A stretch of 64,000 bases of DNA, taken from Lantana camara. Lineage: Eukaryota > Streptophyta > Magnoliopsida > Lamiales > Verbenaceae. The position numbers were made by a program, and so were the translations under genes. This document shows positions 45,308 to 56,483 of this stretch, in pieces (within the stretch, counting starts at the first letter, position 1; the number at the start of each line of letters is the position of its first letter). The DNA lies in assembly GCA_037501455.1 (NCBI GenBank), contig CM074865.1, positions 8,629,001 through 8,693,000 on the forward strand, given 5' to 3'. The notes under the pieces were generated by a model. It did not search any database. It was given only the letters and a program-made list of their open reading frames with translations, and was not told the origin of the DNA.

Positions 45308-46969
45308 TGTTAGGAATAGTACCCTAGAAAGCCGATTCGAAGTAATCCGTTTTGGGACTTTCCTAGTATCACAGACAATCTTTGAATAATATATGATTGA
45401 TTAATATCATTGGCAAATACTTCTTTATATGCTCTTATTTGGTATGTGTTTACTTTAGCTGTGCATGTATGAGAACTCCCCTAATCCTGATGACTTTAGG
45501 ACTCTACCATTTAGGTGAAATGGTTCATGAAACGAGCCCTATATCACATAAGTCATGATTAGTAAAATACTCCAAGCCGATGAGTCCTACAGACAGTGGG
45601 AGTGTCAACCTGACTCCTCTAAGGCTTGCTTGTGGGATCACACCCTTAAGAAGGACCACCTTGTTTCATGGAGGTGCAAAGTGTATAGTTGATACGTGCG
45701 TGATACATGAGGGTGCTTACTTCAATAAGTAAGTTCACTGAGGTGCCCCGTGTGAGAAGATTCCTAAATGGGAAAGGAAGTTTCTATTTCAGGAAATGGA
45801 AACTTCCAGATTAGGAAATATCTCTACGAGTCATTGATGTGATTAATTGATCCTTAGACTTGAGGTTCCATGTCACTTTATGAGTTAACTCTGTAGTCTT
45901 TGGTATAAGCTTTAAAGGGTGTCGCCTTAGACAACTGATTCAAGGCTTATGCTGGGGCTGCACAAGTGACTCATGAAAGTGAATGAGAATCAAGAAAGGA
46001 CCTACACTTGCATATGCAAGGTGATCTCTTACTGTGTAAGTCATTCATATACCATATGGAGTCCTTGGCCAAGGCAGTAGATCAAGACATCAAGAAAAGA
46101 GTTTCTTGGATTGAGATCAAATGGATATGAAATGTACTTAGCTTTAAGACCGGATTATTAGGGTTCTGATTATTCCCTTGCCCTAGATCTTGGTTGAGAG
46201 ATAGTAAGTAGGAGGATTGTATCTCACATGAATCAATGACTTAAAGGTTCTGTCGAATCCGAACATTCCAATTCAGCTAGGGGTTAAACACCTGTTACTA
46301 GACTATGGTCGTTTAATCTGTGGACTGATTAATTAATTAGTGAATTAATTAATTAGGGTCACTGCTAATTGAATTGAGAACCTAGAGGGACACACACAAC
46401 AACTTGGTTACATGAGTTGAGGCTTGAAAATGATTAAACGAGTTAATCGGGCCAAGAGGGTTCCACACGTGTGAACCACACGTGTGGCTCACGTGAGTGA
46501 CACGTGTCCTTGTGACACGTGTCTCACACGTGTGTAAATATATGTGTATATTTATTTATGTGTTAAATAATTAATGTGATTAATTATTTAATAGACTTTG
46601 GTTTAATTTTGAATTAAAAAGAAAGTCTTATTTTGGAGAAAAATAATCTAGTTAATTAATTGTGAATTAATTAATTAGATAAAAATAAGTTATTTATTTT
46701 AAATAAATAAAGTATAAAATTATCCAAAAATAGTTTGGATATTTTTAGCTCTCTTGAAACTTGATTTGAATTTGAATTCAAGGTCAAAGTCAAAATTACT
46801 TGATGATCAAGTAATAGGAGAGAGGGACCAAAATCCTAAGCCCATAAGGATTAGGGATTTTCGGCCACTTCCCTCCTATATATAGGGGAGCTCGAGCTCC
46901 CCTTAGAGCTAATCGAGAATTCTTTTGGTTCATGTGTTGAACACCATCCTTTCTCCAAGATAAATAAAA

Positions 46970-47371
46970 GGGATAATGATTTTCACCCATCCGAATTATA
47001 GGCCATTTAGCAATTCACCATCCAAACTATTTCGCCCCCGAAACCACCATCTAAACTTTCAATTCCTGACAAACCACCATCCCACAGCGGTTTTGACCCT
47101 TTTTTGAGCGGTTTTGACTCTTTTTTCAGCGTTTTTGGATATTTTAACACATAATCTATGGACAAATAACAAAGAGAGACAGATTTACATGTATTAAAAC
47201 ATCCAAAACTGCTGAAAAAAGAGTCAAAACCGCTGAAAAAAGGGTCAAAACCGCTGTGGGATTGTGGTTTGTCAGAAATTGAAAGTTTAGATGGTGGTTT
47301 CGGGGGCGAAATAGTTTAGATGGTGAATTGCCAAATGATCTATAGTTCGGATGGGTGAAAATCGTTATCTC
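46970..47371. mobile_element. Mutator-type MITE inside S2
   Basis: 402 bp, flanked by the perfect 9-bp repeat TAAATAAAA (46961-46969 and 47372-47380). Termini GGGATAATGATTTTCACCC and its near-perfect inverted copy; the inverted homology extends ~165 bp inward on each side (AAACCACCATC, GCGGTTTTGACCC), leaving a short centre. Nine-bp TSD plus long TIR fits a non-autonomous Mutator-like element. No ORF. Confidence 0.85.
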
Positions 47372-47520
47372 TAAATAAAAACCCTAGGTTAAGCCTAAAC
47401 ACTAACTAGAGAACTAGCATCCTTACTAGTTAGATTGTAGCCAAGTCGGTGGACTATCTCTAGAGAGCTTCAAGTTAGAAGTTTTGAAGATTCGAGCTTT
47501 ACCAAAAAGTGGGGATCAAG

Positions 47521-47842
47521 CAAAACGATCAGAAGGGATGATGAAACGATTCTGAACCCGACATGAAACGAATGAAAAAATCGAACCAAAGAAGATGGCG
47601 AAAACCGTTCGTCCATATCCTGAAGGATGAATTTTTTCACGAGGGTTATGTGACTGGCAGTTTTCTACTTTCTCAAAATTGGTTTTCGAAGGGAGTTTCA
47701 ATCCTGCTTTTCTCGTTTCATGTTTCTTTCTTTATGTTATATTGTTAAGAACATCCCTAACATGATTTGAATCTAGGATGGTGTGGATTGCTATCCCGAC
47801 AATGGATTCTGAAGTAGAAAGAGGCTTTCGAGGGACGGGTTG
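47521..47842. mobile_element. Unclassified 322-bp insertion inside S2
   Basis: Interrupts the LTR between GGGGATCAAG and CCGCGAGAAG, with TCAAG repeated on both sides (47516-47520 and 47843-47847). It begins CAAAACGATC and ends GGACGGGTTG, with no clear TIR and no coding capacity. It does not match any other sequence in this window. Confidence 0.6.
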
Positions 47843-48011
47843 TCAAGCCGCGAGAAGAGCGTTCTTGGGTGGCTTGAAACGCTTCAAGAAAGAATAAAAG
47901 AAAAGTAAGTTTTCTATCTCTACGAATTTGGTTACACGATTGCGAGTCCAAAGTCCTTTTGTTGGGAAAAATTTTTAAATTCCGCTGCTTTCTGATTCGT
48001 GTTTTCCAACA

Positions 48012-48141
48012 AATAGAACGTCTTCATCATCAATTAGCTCCTTGGCCCTGATAAGCCATTTGGCCTCCCTCAGGGCATTGGCTAGGTCATGAGCCCAAGA
48101 GATGGGGAATGAAGGATCCAAGCGTGATCTCACAAGGGGCC
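48012..48141 (-). pseudogene. G antisense gene, short exon part
   Basis: Minus strand reads RPLVRSRLDPSFPIS, AHDLANALREAKWL and ELIDDEDVL with no stop. It continues PREWVNHGD on the right (beyond insertion E) and LCGLMND on the left (beyond S2). Helical and charged; it belongs to the end of the PF04195-like region. Confidence 0.7.
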
Positions 48142-49579
48142 TGATGGTTGTCGAATCCACCAATTAAATCCTTTGCTTACCGCACGAAATATAAAATTGT
48201 AATATAGCAGTAAAGGGTCGAACCCACAGGACTAGATAGATTTATATTCAAAGTATCCAAGAGAATATTCAAAAGAGACTTAAAAAGGGGGTTTTGTGTA
48301 ATTAAAACAAACTATTTTAAAGCACAAAATCAGATTTCTTCAAATAACTAAGGCTGAAAAAATAAAGAGAGTTGTGAAGGTTGATTATGAGAGAAATATC
48401 TTAGCCAAGTTGTTACTTCATTCCATGCCCATATCTAATCCTTGATACAAAAATCAAGTCTAATCAAATGGTAGATTAACTTACAATAGACAAGAAGCTT
48501 GTCCATATCATCCTTTCTTATTTTTAACTTAATCAAGAGAAGCTCATCAATTAAATTCTTACCACATAGCAGTCCCGCGAACAAGTATCTAGGATTTAAC
48601 AATATGATAGCATTGAGCACCAAAAGGACATTAATCATGATCCAAAATCTCAAGAAGCTTGGACTTATGAAATCATATTACGCATGCCTCATCATTTTAT
48701 TGAGTAAACATGGTGGTAAACTCTCAATGATGTGTGGTTCTTTTACACCTCTACAGGACTATTACGTATCAAGTATCAGCATAACCTCATCAAGTTGTTA
48801 TCTAGGCATCGATTAATCAGAAAGATGATTCGAAAACAACTCATATAAATACGTTCAAAGCATGGATAAATACCATAGATTAAATTCGTATTCACTCACT
48901 TAGATCTCATAAATATTGGCGAGGAATGAAGACACAGCCTAACTAAGACAAATATGTTCAGCCACGAATCATTATGCAAGATATACAATAAACACTCTGA
49001 TCATAAACTGAACTTAAAACAAATCAAAATAAAAACCGAAACTAAATACTTTAAACTTATAAACTGAAAGTGATCACAGTTTTGAGGAAGAAGTCCCTCG
49101 CTGTTCTTTGCTGCTAGCTGCTGTTATTTTCTACTTTCAAAATTATCTAAAGTCTATCTCCTTTTCCCCCACTTAACTAGTTTATGTATAGTATCCTTAA
49201 GTCTATCAATTGCAATGATCAAGGGGGACAAAATGGCTTTTACAAGTTCCAATAAGCATGATTAGGACTCTTGAAATTTCCAAAAACGCAGGATCAACTC
49301 TTGCATGTTAGCAATGTGTGCCACCTGTCCCAACAAGAGGAGTCAGTCGTACTTGTTGACCGTGGTCTGCTTTACACGCATTGGCCTTAGGGATGATCAT
49401 GCATTGGGGTCATGGCTCAGGCATTTTCAACACTTAGCATCTTTTTCTTCACAATTCTGCCAGATCCCTCATTTATCAATATGTTTCTGCAAAAGCCAAA
49501 TAAAAGCAAATTAAGTAGAAATCTAATCCAATTCAGGGGGAAAAGAAAGAGATTTTCATGTAATTTATGCATACTATCA
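48142..49579. mobile_element. Unclassified TG...CA insertion E (probable solo LTR)
   Basis: Starts TGATGGTTGTCGAATCC and ends CATACTATCA, so the ends are TGAT...ATCA. GGGCC flanks both sides (48137-48141 and 49580-49584). Removing it and one GGGCC restores the antisense frame of G (NHGD joined to RPLVRS). 1438 bp, AT-rich, stops in all frames. TG/CA ends and the 5-bp TSD fit a solo LTR, but no partner is in the window and the orientation is unknown. Confidence 0.72.
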
Positions 49580-49584
49580 GGGCC

Positions 49585-50493
49585 TATCCCCATGGTTTAC
49601 CCACTCTCGGGGAACTCCGAAATCTTCACCCTCAGGGGCCCTCACAAAAAAGAACTGCTCCTTCCACTTAACACCGTACGATGTCAGGGCGCGTCTATCA
49701 GCCTCAAATTGGCCTTGGCCTGTACATAGTAAAATTCCGCTTGTGGAGACGAACGGGGGGAATGAACCACTTGGAAGAGGCTATTGAAATTGTGAATGGA
49801 GGGCTCGTTCCCGGTACACTTCATCAGAATAACAAAAAATGTAATTAAGGCGATGCCATTGGGAACTATTTGTGAAGGGCTCAAATTTAAAAGGTTCAAG
49901 ATACTGGCGACCGGGACAGATAAGGGGAACCTTAACCCTCCAAATGTTACGGCATCAAGGTAAACCGCCATTTGCCCTGGAGGGGGGTTGTTGGCCCTCT
50001 CGTGAGGCTCTGGAATTCTATATGTGAAGCGCTCGTCCCAGTAGCGAGGGGCCCTCATGGAAACTAAATCTCCTAGGGTTATAGTGCTGGGGGTTTCGTC
50101 GGGGGTCCTCTCTGTCGCCTGCATTCCCAAGCCCACACCCTCGGTAGATTTTTTGGCTTTCTTGCTCCTTTTTCTACACTTAATTGGAGGCTCCTCCGAG
50201 GGCTCAGCTACTTCTTCTCCTTCTGGGATGGGGGCCGAAATTACCACCGTTACAGTATGACGGTGGGGATGAGTAGCACTCTTCGTCAACGGCAGAGTCT
50301 CCCCCTGCCTCTCTGCCTCCATCACCAAATCCATCTCTTCAAAGAGATGTTCAACACCTCTGGGATCTCTCTCCCCCATAGCAGAAACTGTCGCGTCTAA
50401 TTCCTCATCCCTAGGAGAATCAGGGTAAGATGAATTCTGACTGGCCATTTCCTCAACTTCCCGAGCAAATTCTTCAACATGGTTTTCAGACAT
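49585..50493 (-). pseudogene. G antisense gene, N-terminal PF04195-like domain
   Basis: ATG at 50493 opens MSENHVEEFAREVEEM. About 100 acidic, disordered residues follow, then a basic patch (KCRKRSKKAKK, possible nuclear signal), and from about residue 160 a globular domain with GGLRFPLSVPVASIL, LNLSPSQIVPNG and FFVILMKC. This resembles the 'putative gypsy type transposon' family (PF04195) found in plant Gypsy elements. The frame ends TGA at 49684, but a shift near 49698 continues the same domain (GVKWKEQFFFVRAPEG, PREWVNHGD) to 49585, so one indel has broken it. Biochemical function of the family is unknown. A TATA box lies 250 bp upstream. Confidence 0.8.
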
Positions 50494-50743
50494 GGCTTTT
50501 GGAAGTTTAGAGGAAATATGGAGATTTGGAGATTTCTGGAAGCAATGGGAATTCTGGGAAAGTTTGATCCTAACAACACTAGGGTTAGCAAGTCAGAAAG
50601 TCAGGAGACCACGATTAGATTACCTTTAGTTTTTTGAAAAGCTTGAAGATAGATGGAAGTCCTCTGAAAATGGTCGGAGAACGTTTCTCTGCAAGGAATG
50701 CTATGGAAGTTGGTTCGCATAAAGAAGACGACGAGTATGAAAT

Positions 50744-50758
50744 CCCCTATTTATAGGG
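50744..50758 (-). promoter_or_regulatory. Candidate internal antisense promoter of G
   Basis: CCCTATAAATAGGGG on the minus strand (TATAAATA at 50748-50755), about 250 bp upstream of the antisense ATG and outside the 3' LTR. Transcription from here would run away from the LTR through the antisense gene. The surrounding 50500-51040 shows no ORF on either strand, consistent with promoter and 5' UTR. Confidence 0.65.
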
Positions 50759-51046
50759 TGTGATTTGGGAATATTAAATTCAAAAGCAACCATTTCCCGC
50801 TTTGGGAACCGCCCACTTTTGTGAAACGTCGCGCACTTCCCTATGATCACGTGCCGTTTCCGGGAAAGTCGTACCCACTCTCCCATCAGCATTAAATGCG
50901 GGATGACAAAAGCGGTCAGTTAAAGAGTCAGCATTTAATGCATGCTCAGAAGAGGATTTCGCCGCACGCCATCTTCCCCCATGAGCGTCGCTCTCGAGAT
51001 TTGAAAAGATTTAAATTCTACAGCCCTTATCACTAAGGACTACAGA

Positions 51047-51060
51047 ATTGGGGGGCAAAA
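51047..51060 (+). other. Polypurine tract of G
   Basis: ATTGGGGGGCAAAA directly precedes the 3' LTR; position and composition fit the plus-strand primer. Confidence 0.85.
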
Positions 51061-51921
51061 TGATGGGGCCAAAATACGCTCGACCCTTGTCTTGACATGT
51101 GGCGCCACCTACGCCTGACGCGTGGCCTCTCAATCCCCAAAACAGATCTCCTCCGAGCGCTTTCCGCCCTCGTTTGCCAAGACCACAAGTGACCCATGTC
51201 ATCATCATCAAGGGACACGTGTGTCACTCGTCGCAGCTCACCAACGAGCACCCGCTACGCCATCACGCATATACTCATTTCCCCAGAGGGAATTCATCCC
51301 CAAGCGCTCTACCCCCTTGGATGAGCCCCTGCATGTAAACAAACCAAGGGACCAAGATCCCCCTCGTCGTACGGCCTTGGCACGGATCCCCACCTAGATC
51401 CGCGAGCCCATCAGGCTCATGGTTGACACGAGCGCGTTCCCAGCCCTCGTTACCAACCCAAAACGGCTCTCTGACACCTCGTACACGCCCACGCACCTGC
51501 CACTGTTGCCTACACCACCTTTTTCACCATCTTTTGCAGGAGATTCCTCCTAGGTTTCTCCTCATTACGCCACGTGTTAGGGCGACATTAAGGCAGGGCC
51601 ACAAAGGGTAAATTACCAAAGGGTCCCTGACCCTCAACTATAAATAGGAGTCTTCATCTCCATCTCAGTAAGCAATCTTCACTTACAAAACTCTGCAATT
51701 ACTTTGCTTTCTCTTTCCGATCATCATCTGACTTGAGCGTCGGAGAGCCAAACTGGGAATCACCTCCAGTTCTCCCAGCTTGGCCATCTAACTTCTCTTT
51801 CTGTGGTGTGTTGTCCTAGCAGGTTGAGCCCCTAACTTTTCCAGCGAAGCTTACTACGTTTCCCCATATTAAACAAATTCTAAAGTGATTGGAGTTTGAC
51901 ACCTCAGATTTCTACCCATCA
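51061..51921 (+). repeat. 3' LTR of G
   Basis: 861 bp, TGATGGGGCC...CCCATCA, TATA box at 51639-51646, followed by GGTTA (51922-51926). It matches 2205-3062 throughout. Confidence 0.93.
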
Positions 51922-51926
51922 GGTTA

Positions 51927-53617
51927 ATTTTAACCCGTGGATTAAATAATAAGCTACCCGTGAGGATTCTAAACACGTATGATTGTTTTATTAAGCGTGT
52001 GGATTTTATTCGCTATTTTCCGTTTATTCAAACGAATTTCAGTTATCAAAATCCTAAAATTACAACAATTTTCTAGATAAAGCATCAAAAAATTTTATCA
52101 AAAAAATATTTGTCTCAAAATGACAAGTGAGGTATAATTGATATCTCGATTTTACATTTTTTTTCCTTTGTATTATTATTACTCGATTGTGTTTTATATA
52201 TGTGGATGTATCGAAACCGATATAGTATGATGTCATATCACAAACTAATAAGTAGTTAATGTAAAGATAAGAAATTCACATTTAATTGAGATAAAATTAT
52301 ATTAGAGATTTGTATATAACACGATCCAAGGAAAATTCGAAATTAGAATTTAATGGGAGTCGACTTCCAACGAGATTCAGATCTCAAAAGAGATCTGGAT
52401 CTCTTGAGATCTGTGTTTTTTCGTTTATTTCTCTTTTTTTAGTTATCCCTTTTTTTTCTCTCGTATGAAAGGTGTTATTCTCTTGAATGAGATCTGTTTT
52501 TACTTTCTTCTTCTTTTTTATTGCACGGTGATCCTCGTTTGTCACTTATGGATGAATGTCTTTACCTCAAGATCAAATCAAACGGAGATCGATCTGTATG
52601 ACTGGATCTGCAAGCGTTGAAAATCTGGAATCTGCAAGCGCTAAAAATCTGATGGTTCTCCTTTGTTGGTTATATTCTCATGGTTTTTATAAATATCAGG
52701 TCTAATTTTGAATTATAGCTTCTATTCTATTAGACGTGGAACAAATATGATTGCCCACAAATTTGTTAAAATTGCGATTTCGGCGTTACTTTTTTTATTG
52801 TTCTTTTGTAAGTTTTAATTCTTATTGATTTAGTTAATTTTCCCTCCGAGGGTCAAAAAGAATTTAATGGGAGTCGTATGATTGATACATGGGCAAAAAG
52901 ATGTTTGTTCAATTTGTGGGGACTTATCTTGATTAATGTGAGAATTAAAGAAGATCCTTTATATTAATTTAATATATCTAATAATATAATGTATGATGTA
53001 TCATCAAAAAGGGGTAATTAAAGTAGGAAGAGTCGTGGGGGTTTGACTTCGAAATTGACCGATTAAGACTAGTAGCCGATAAAGAAAAGATTATACATAT
53101 GCCATGCTACTATGTGGGGCCACTAGGGTTCGGATACAGATACGATAAGGTATGGTTAAAATAATTTGAGATTTTTTTTTAATTTTTTACTTAAAGAATG
53201 TCGAATAGGACATTAGATATAAATATTTCATATAACATAATAAAATAATACTTTTAAAATTATTCATATATTAAAAGTTTTAATGATTCTTTAATTTAAA
53301 CAATTCGTCCTAATTAATAATCCAAATATGGTTCTATAAATTCCGAAGGATGGATGGTATGTTCTAACTTTTGACACAGGATTGGTGCCTTGCTCTTATC
53401 TATATCTTTAATGTATGGACATTTTTTAAAATGTTATTTTGTTATGCCGCATTCTATTAGATATTCATGTTAATACTATGATTGATATCTTTTATGTAAA
53501 AAATTTTGTATTGTCGTATTTGTGTTGATGTGTTTATAAATTTATATTTTGTTAATTATATAGATATATACGTACATATTTGTGCTTAGAATTTAGTAAT
53601 AGAATTCATCAATGTAG

Positions 53618-53655
<38 letters not shown>

Positions 53656-56474
53656 GCCAATATGTGGGAATTGGAATATTATATTGCAGGTTGGCGTGCT
53701 CTTCTAAAATAAGGCTCTCTAAATTTCTCACGACAAGTTTATACAATATGCTTTTTTCTTTTGCCTTTTTTTTAGGTTAGCTATAAAGTTAAGCACCCTT
53801 TTTATTTATCAATCATTTTATTACTAATCATGATCGTCAAGTCTTTTTAGGTAGACACTTAAAAGAATTCATCTCTGGTCTACTAAAAGAAAATACTATT
53901 AATTACTCGTCCATGATTAATTAATTATTTGCTTAATTATGCAGATAGATTTTGATTTATTAAATGATCCCATCATGTATGTTATCTTCAACCTACAAAC
54001 AAATATGTGAGTTTCAATGGAAAATAGGACTTAATTATATTAGTTAATCTCTTAATTACCACAAATTAATATTTAGTTAAACGTGACAATTAATCGAATT
54101 TTCATATATATAATTTTTGTTAGGGATGCAAATTAGTCGGTTCAGGAGCTCACGGGCCACTCAAGCTGGCTCAATATAAAATTGAGCTAGAATTTGAAGC
54201 TTTTAAATCGAGTTTAAAATTTTCATTTTTTGAATTACGTCGCACTTAACCAACTTAAAATAAAATTATATTATATATCCGTTCATTGCCATCTTTGTCA
54301 TGATATGACCTAATATCTTTTGATTAATAAAGCATTAGCTTTAATCTTCTTTGAACGAATATCTCAGTCCTCAGCCAGGATATCCTTCAAATTAAGTACA
54401 ATACAAAGTTAAAAAACTTATAAATATTGTAATTTGTGGAGATGTGCAAGTATGGTTGGGGGGGGTGAAAAGGAAAAAGTGCTAAAAGGAAAGGCCCATA
54501 CTGTGATTTCACTTTCTCCCAATTATGCCTTTTCGTCTAATTTTTAATTCTTGTGGGGTCTCTAAGATAATTATAAGTTTTGTTTATACGATCCAAATTC
54601 CAATGAGAGAATAATCAATATTCCTATTTAAAAATAATATATTAATAATTATTTCCTTTTATTTAAAGTCGAGAAATTATAATATTGTTCTTCTACTAGC
54701 CCTAGGGGAACATATTTTGGTTAAATAGTCACAAAATATATTAGGTTAGTAATCATAATTCCTTAATTAAATTAATTATATTAGCTACATATGTAATATC
54801 CTACATATGTAATATCAACCATCACATATAAATAAAAACTAACTATTACGCACGAACTCCATTTATATTTATAAGCATGGGTGTATGCCTTGGAAAAGGA
54901 TGCCTTGCCTATGCTTAGAGGCTAGAGCCTTAGCTTTTCTTGTTGGCCACTACCGTATTATAAGTTGATATTTCTCCTATAACATAGCTGAATTTTATTG
55001 TCCAAATTCACATGGAGGCACCAATACTTTTAAAAAATACTATTTTATGCTAATACATTGTACCGTGTCAAAATCATATTATCAAACACTTGCCATGATA
55101 GAAAATTTATGGAAATAAATACTCAACTTGGATCTCAATCGACCACTTAAAAGTTTATATTTGAAAAAAATTGTTCGATTTAGGAGATGGTTTTGTAAAA
55201 TAAGAAGCAAACATAAGCTAGAGGCCGACCTATGATAAACTCAGAATCGACACTCTGACACTCAAGTCAATATCTCAGATGTGGAAGAGTATGATCGAGC
55301 TGAATAATGTACTGAATACTTACCTACTGGTGTCAATGTGGGTATCATACCCTGGGTGTTGTATGGGGGGGCACGGCGAACAAGAAGCATTTATTTCTTC
55401 TTGTAGTACCTCTTTTCCGGCGCATTTAATATTTCGACAACTTGTTGGGACCCGATCTGTACTAGTTGTCATAAGCTAGGGTGTTAGCTGTCTACTAATT
55501 AGCACTGTTCAACCTGGATGTAGCTAGGATGCTCAAGATAGAATATTGAACCCCATCCCATGATCGAACACGAGACTAGCTAGGGGGTCTTGCCGATGGT
55601 TCCGACCGGTTGATAGGTGGTCACGATTGATCTTCAAGTCGGTTTCTATGGTCTCGACCGATTTCTCATCCTGTCACATGACGAAGTGAGATCAGACCAC
55701 ATCATATACATATCATTATCTTTGTCACGTCATCTGCATATCACTGAATCCATGTGTGTGTATTATAATAATTTTGGTGTTGCTACTTGATATATATATA
55801 TTTATTTATTTATTTATTTATTTATTTTCAAGACTTTATTTGAAGAGGTATATGATTACTCTCAGCAAAGTAACTCATGGTGATCAGGAATCATTAGAGT
55901 AATCTCAAAGGAAAGTAGCCAAAAATTTGATCCACATGATATATATACACACACACATCTTTGGTAATTAAATCAAGAGGATGTCATGGAAAGGTCAATT
56001 TGACCATACATGATGATGATGATCAAATGGTTGTCCTTCTATGGCATGGGCTGTGTTCGCTGTCCCTTATGGCCAAATTCTCATAAAGTATATGCTGTTC
56101 ATGATGTGTGTATATATAATATATGTCAGATCTTTATGTATGTATGTATGCAGTTTTCTGGCATGCATCATCATTAATGGTCCCTCTGAATTTTTTCTCC
56201 TTGTATTTTGTTCGAGTCCATGACGTTGTTTTCATAATTTCCACAATATTGTCAGAATTCTGAACTCATCGCACGCTTGAGAGAGATAGAAATGTCATGT
56301 TCGGAGATTTTGTGGCTTTTTCAATATTTCTTTCATTTAGATATATTATAATTTGATCCAAATAAATTCATCAAGATTAGTACCATGGCTCATTTTGATA
56401 CAATTTTCATATATTAGAGTAAGTATCTAGGATCTACATAATGTTATCCGTTAAGTATGAATGACCCATCAATA
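51927..56474. other. AT-rich intergenic sequence right of G
   Basis: No gene found. It contains palindromic AGATCT/GGATCT clusters at 52380-52415, a perfect 16-bp tandem duplication (54785-54816, CTACATATGTAATATC twice), a (TA)n run near 53625-53653, a (TTTA)n run near 55803-55830, and a GATACGG-type stretch near 53130 related to the hAT-like repeats. The 55260-55700 part is less AT-rich and may be an old TE fragment. Confidence 0.6.
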
Positions 56475-56483
56475 TATGTACAT

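Larger units (their letters stand above)
45308..48011 (+). mobile_element. Solo LTR S2 of the A/B family with two internal insertions
   Basis: TGTTAGGAATAG...TTCCAACA, flanked by AATAG at 45303-45307 and 48012-48016. It would be ~1.96 kb without the MITE at 46970-47371 and the 322-bp insertion at 47521-47842. An early segment near 45345-45410 is diverged from other family members. Six ACGT cores occur at 46463-46540. Antisense coding of G continues across it once one TSD copy is removed (DEDVLF joins LCGLMND). Confidence 0.92.
2205..51921 (+). mobile_element. Nested Ty3/Gypsy LTR retrotransposon G (Tat-like), 49.7 kb with insertions
   Basis: The element has two LTRs (2205-3062 and 51061-51921) with shared TGATGGG/CCCATCA ends, a GCGCCGTCTGT-type primer site, a G-rich polypurine tract at 51047-51060 and a GGTTA TSD. 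Plus-strand order is gag, protease, RT, RNase H, a second RNase H, integrase; an antisense gene then fills the space to the 3' LTR. That arrangement (dual RNase H, extra antisense ORF) is known from the Tat lineage. Subtracting six primary insertions and their TSD copies (about 37.2 kb) leaves about 12.5 kb, a normal size for that lineage. All pol genes contain stops or frameshifts. The Tat assignment is inferred from domain order, not from a tree. Confidence 0.9.

Noticed and set aside
49487..49574. A GT-AG intron (GTATGC...TTTTGCAG on the minus strand) in the antisense gene of G
   Set aside because: It lies inside insertion E (48142-49579). Removing E with one GGGCC copy restores the frame directly, so no intron is needed here.
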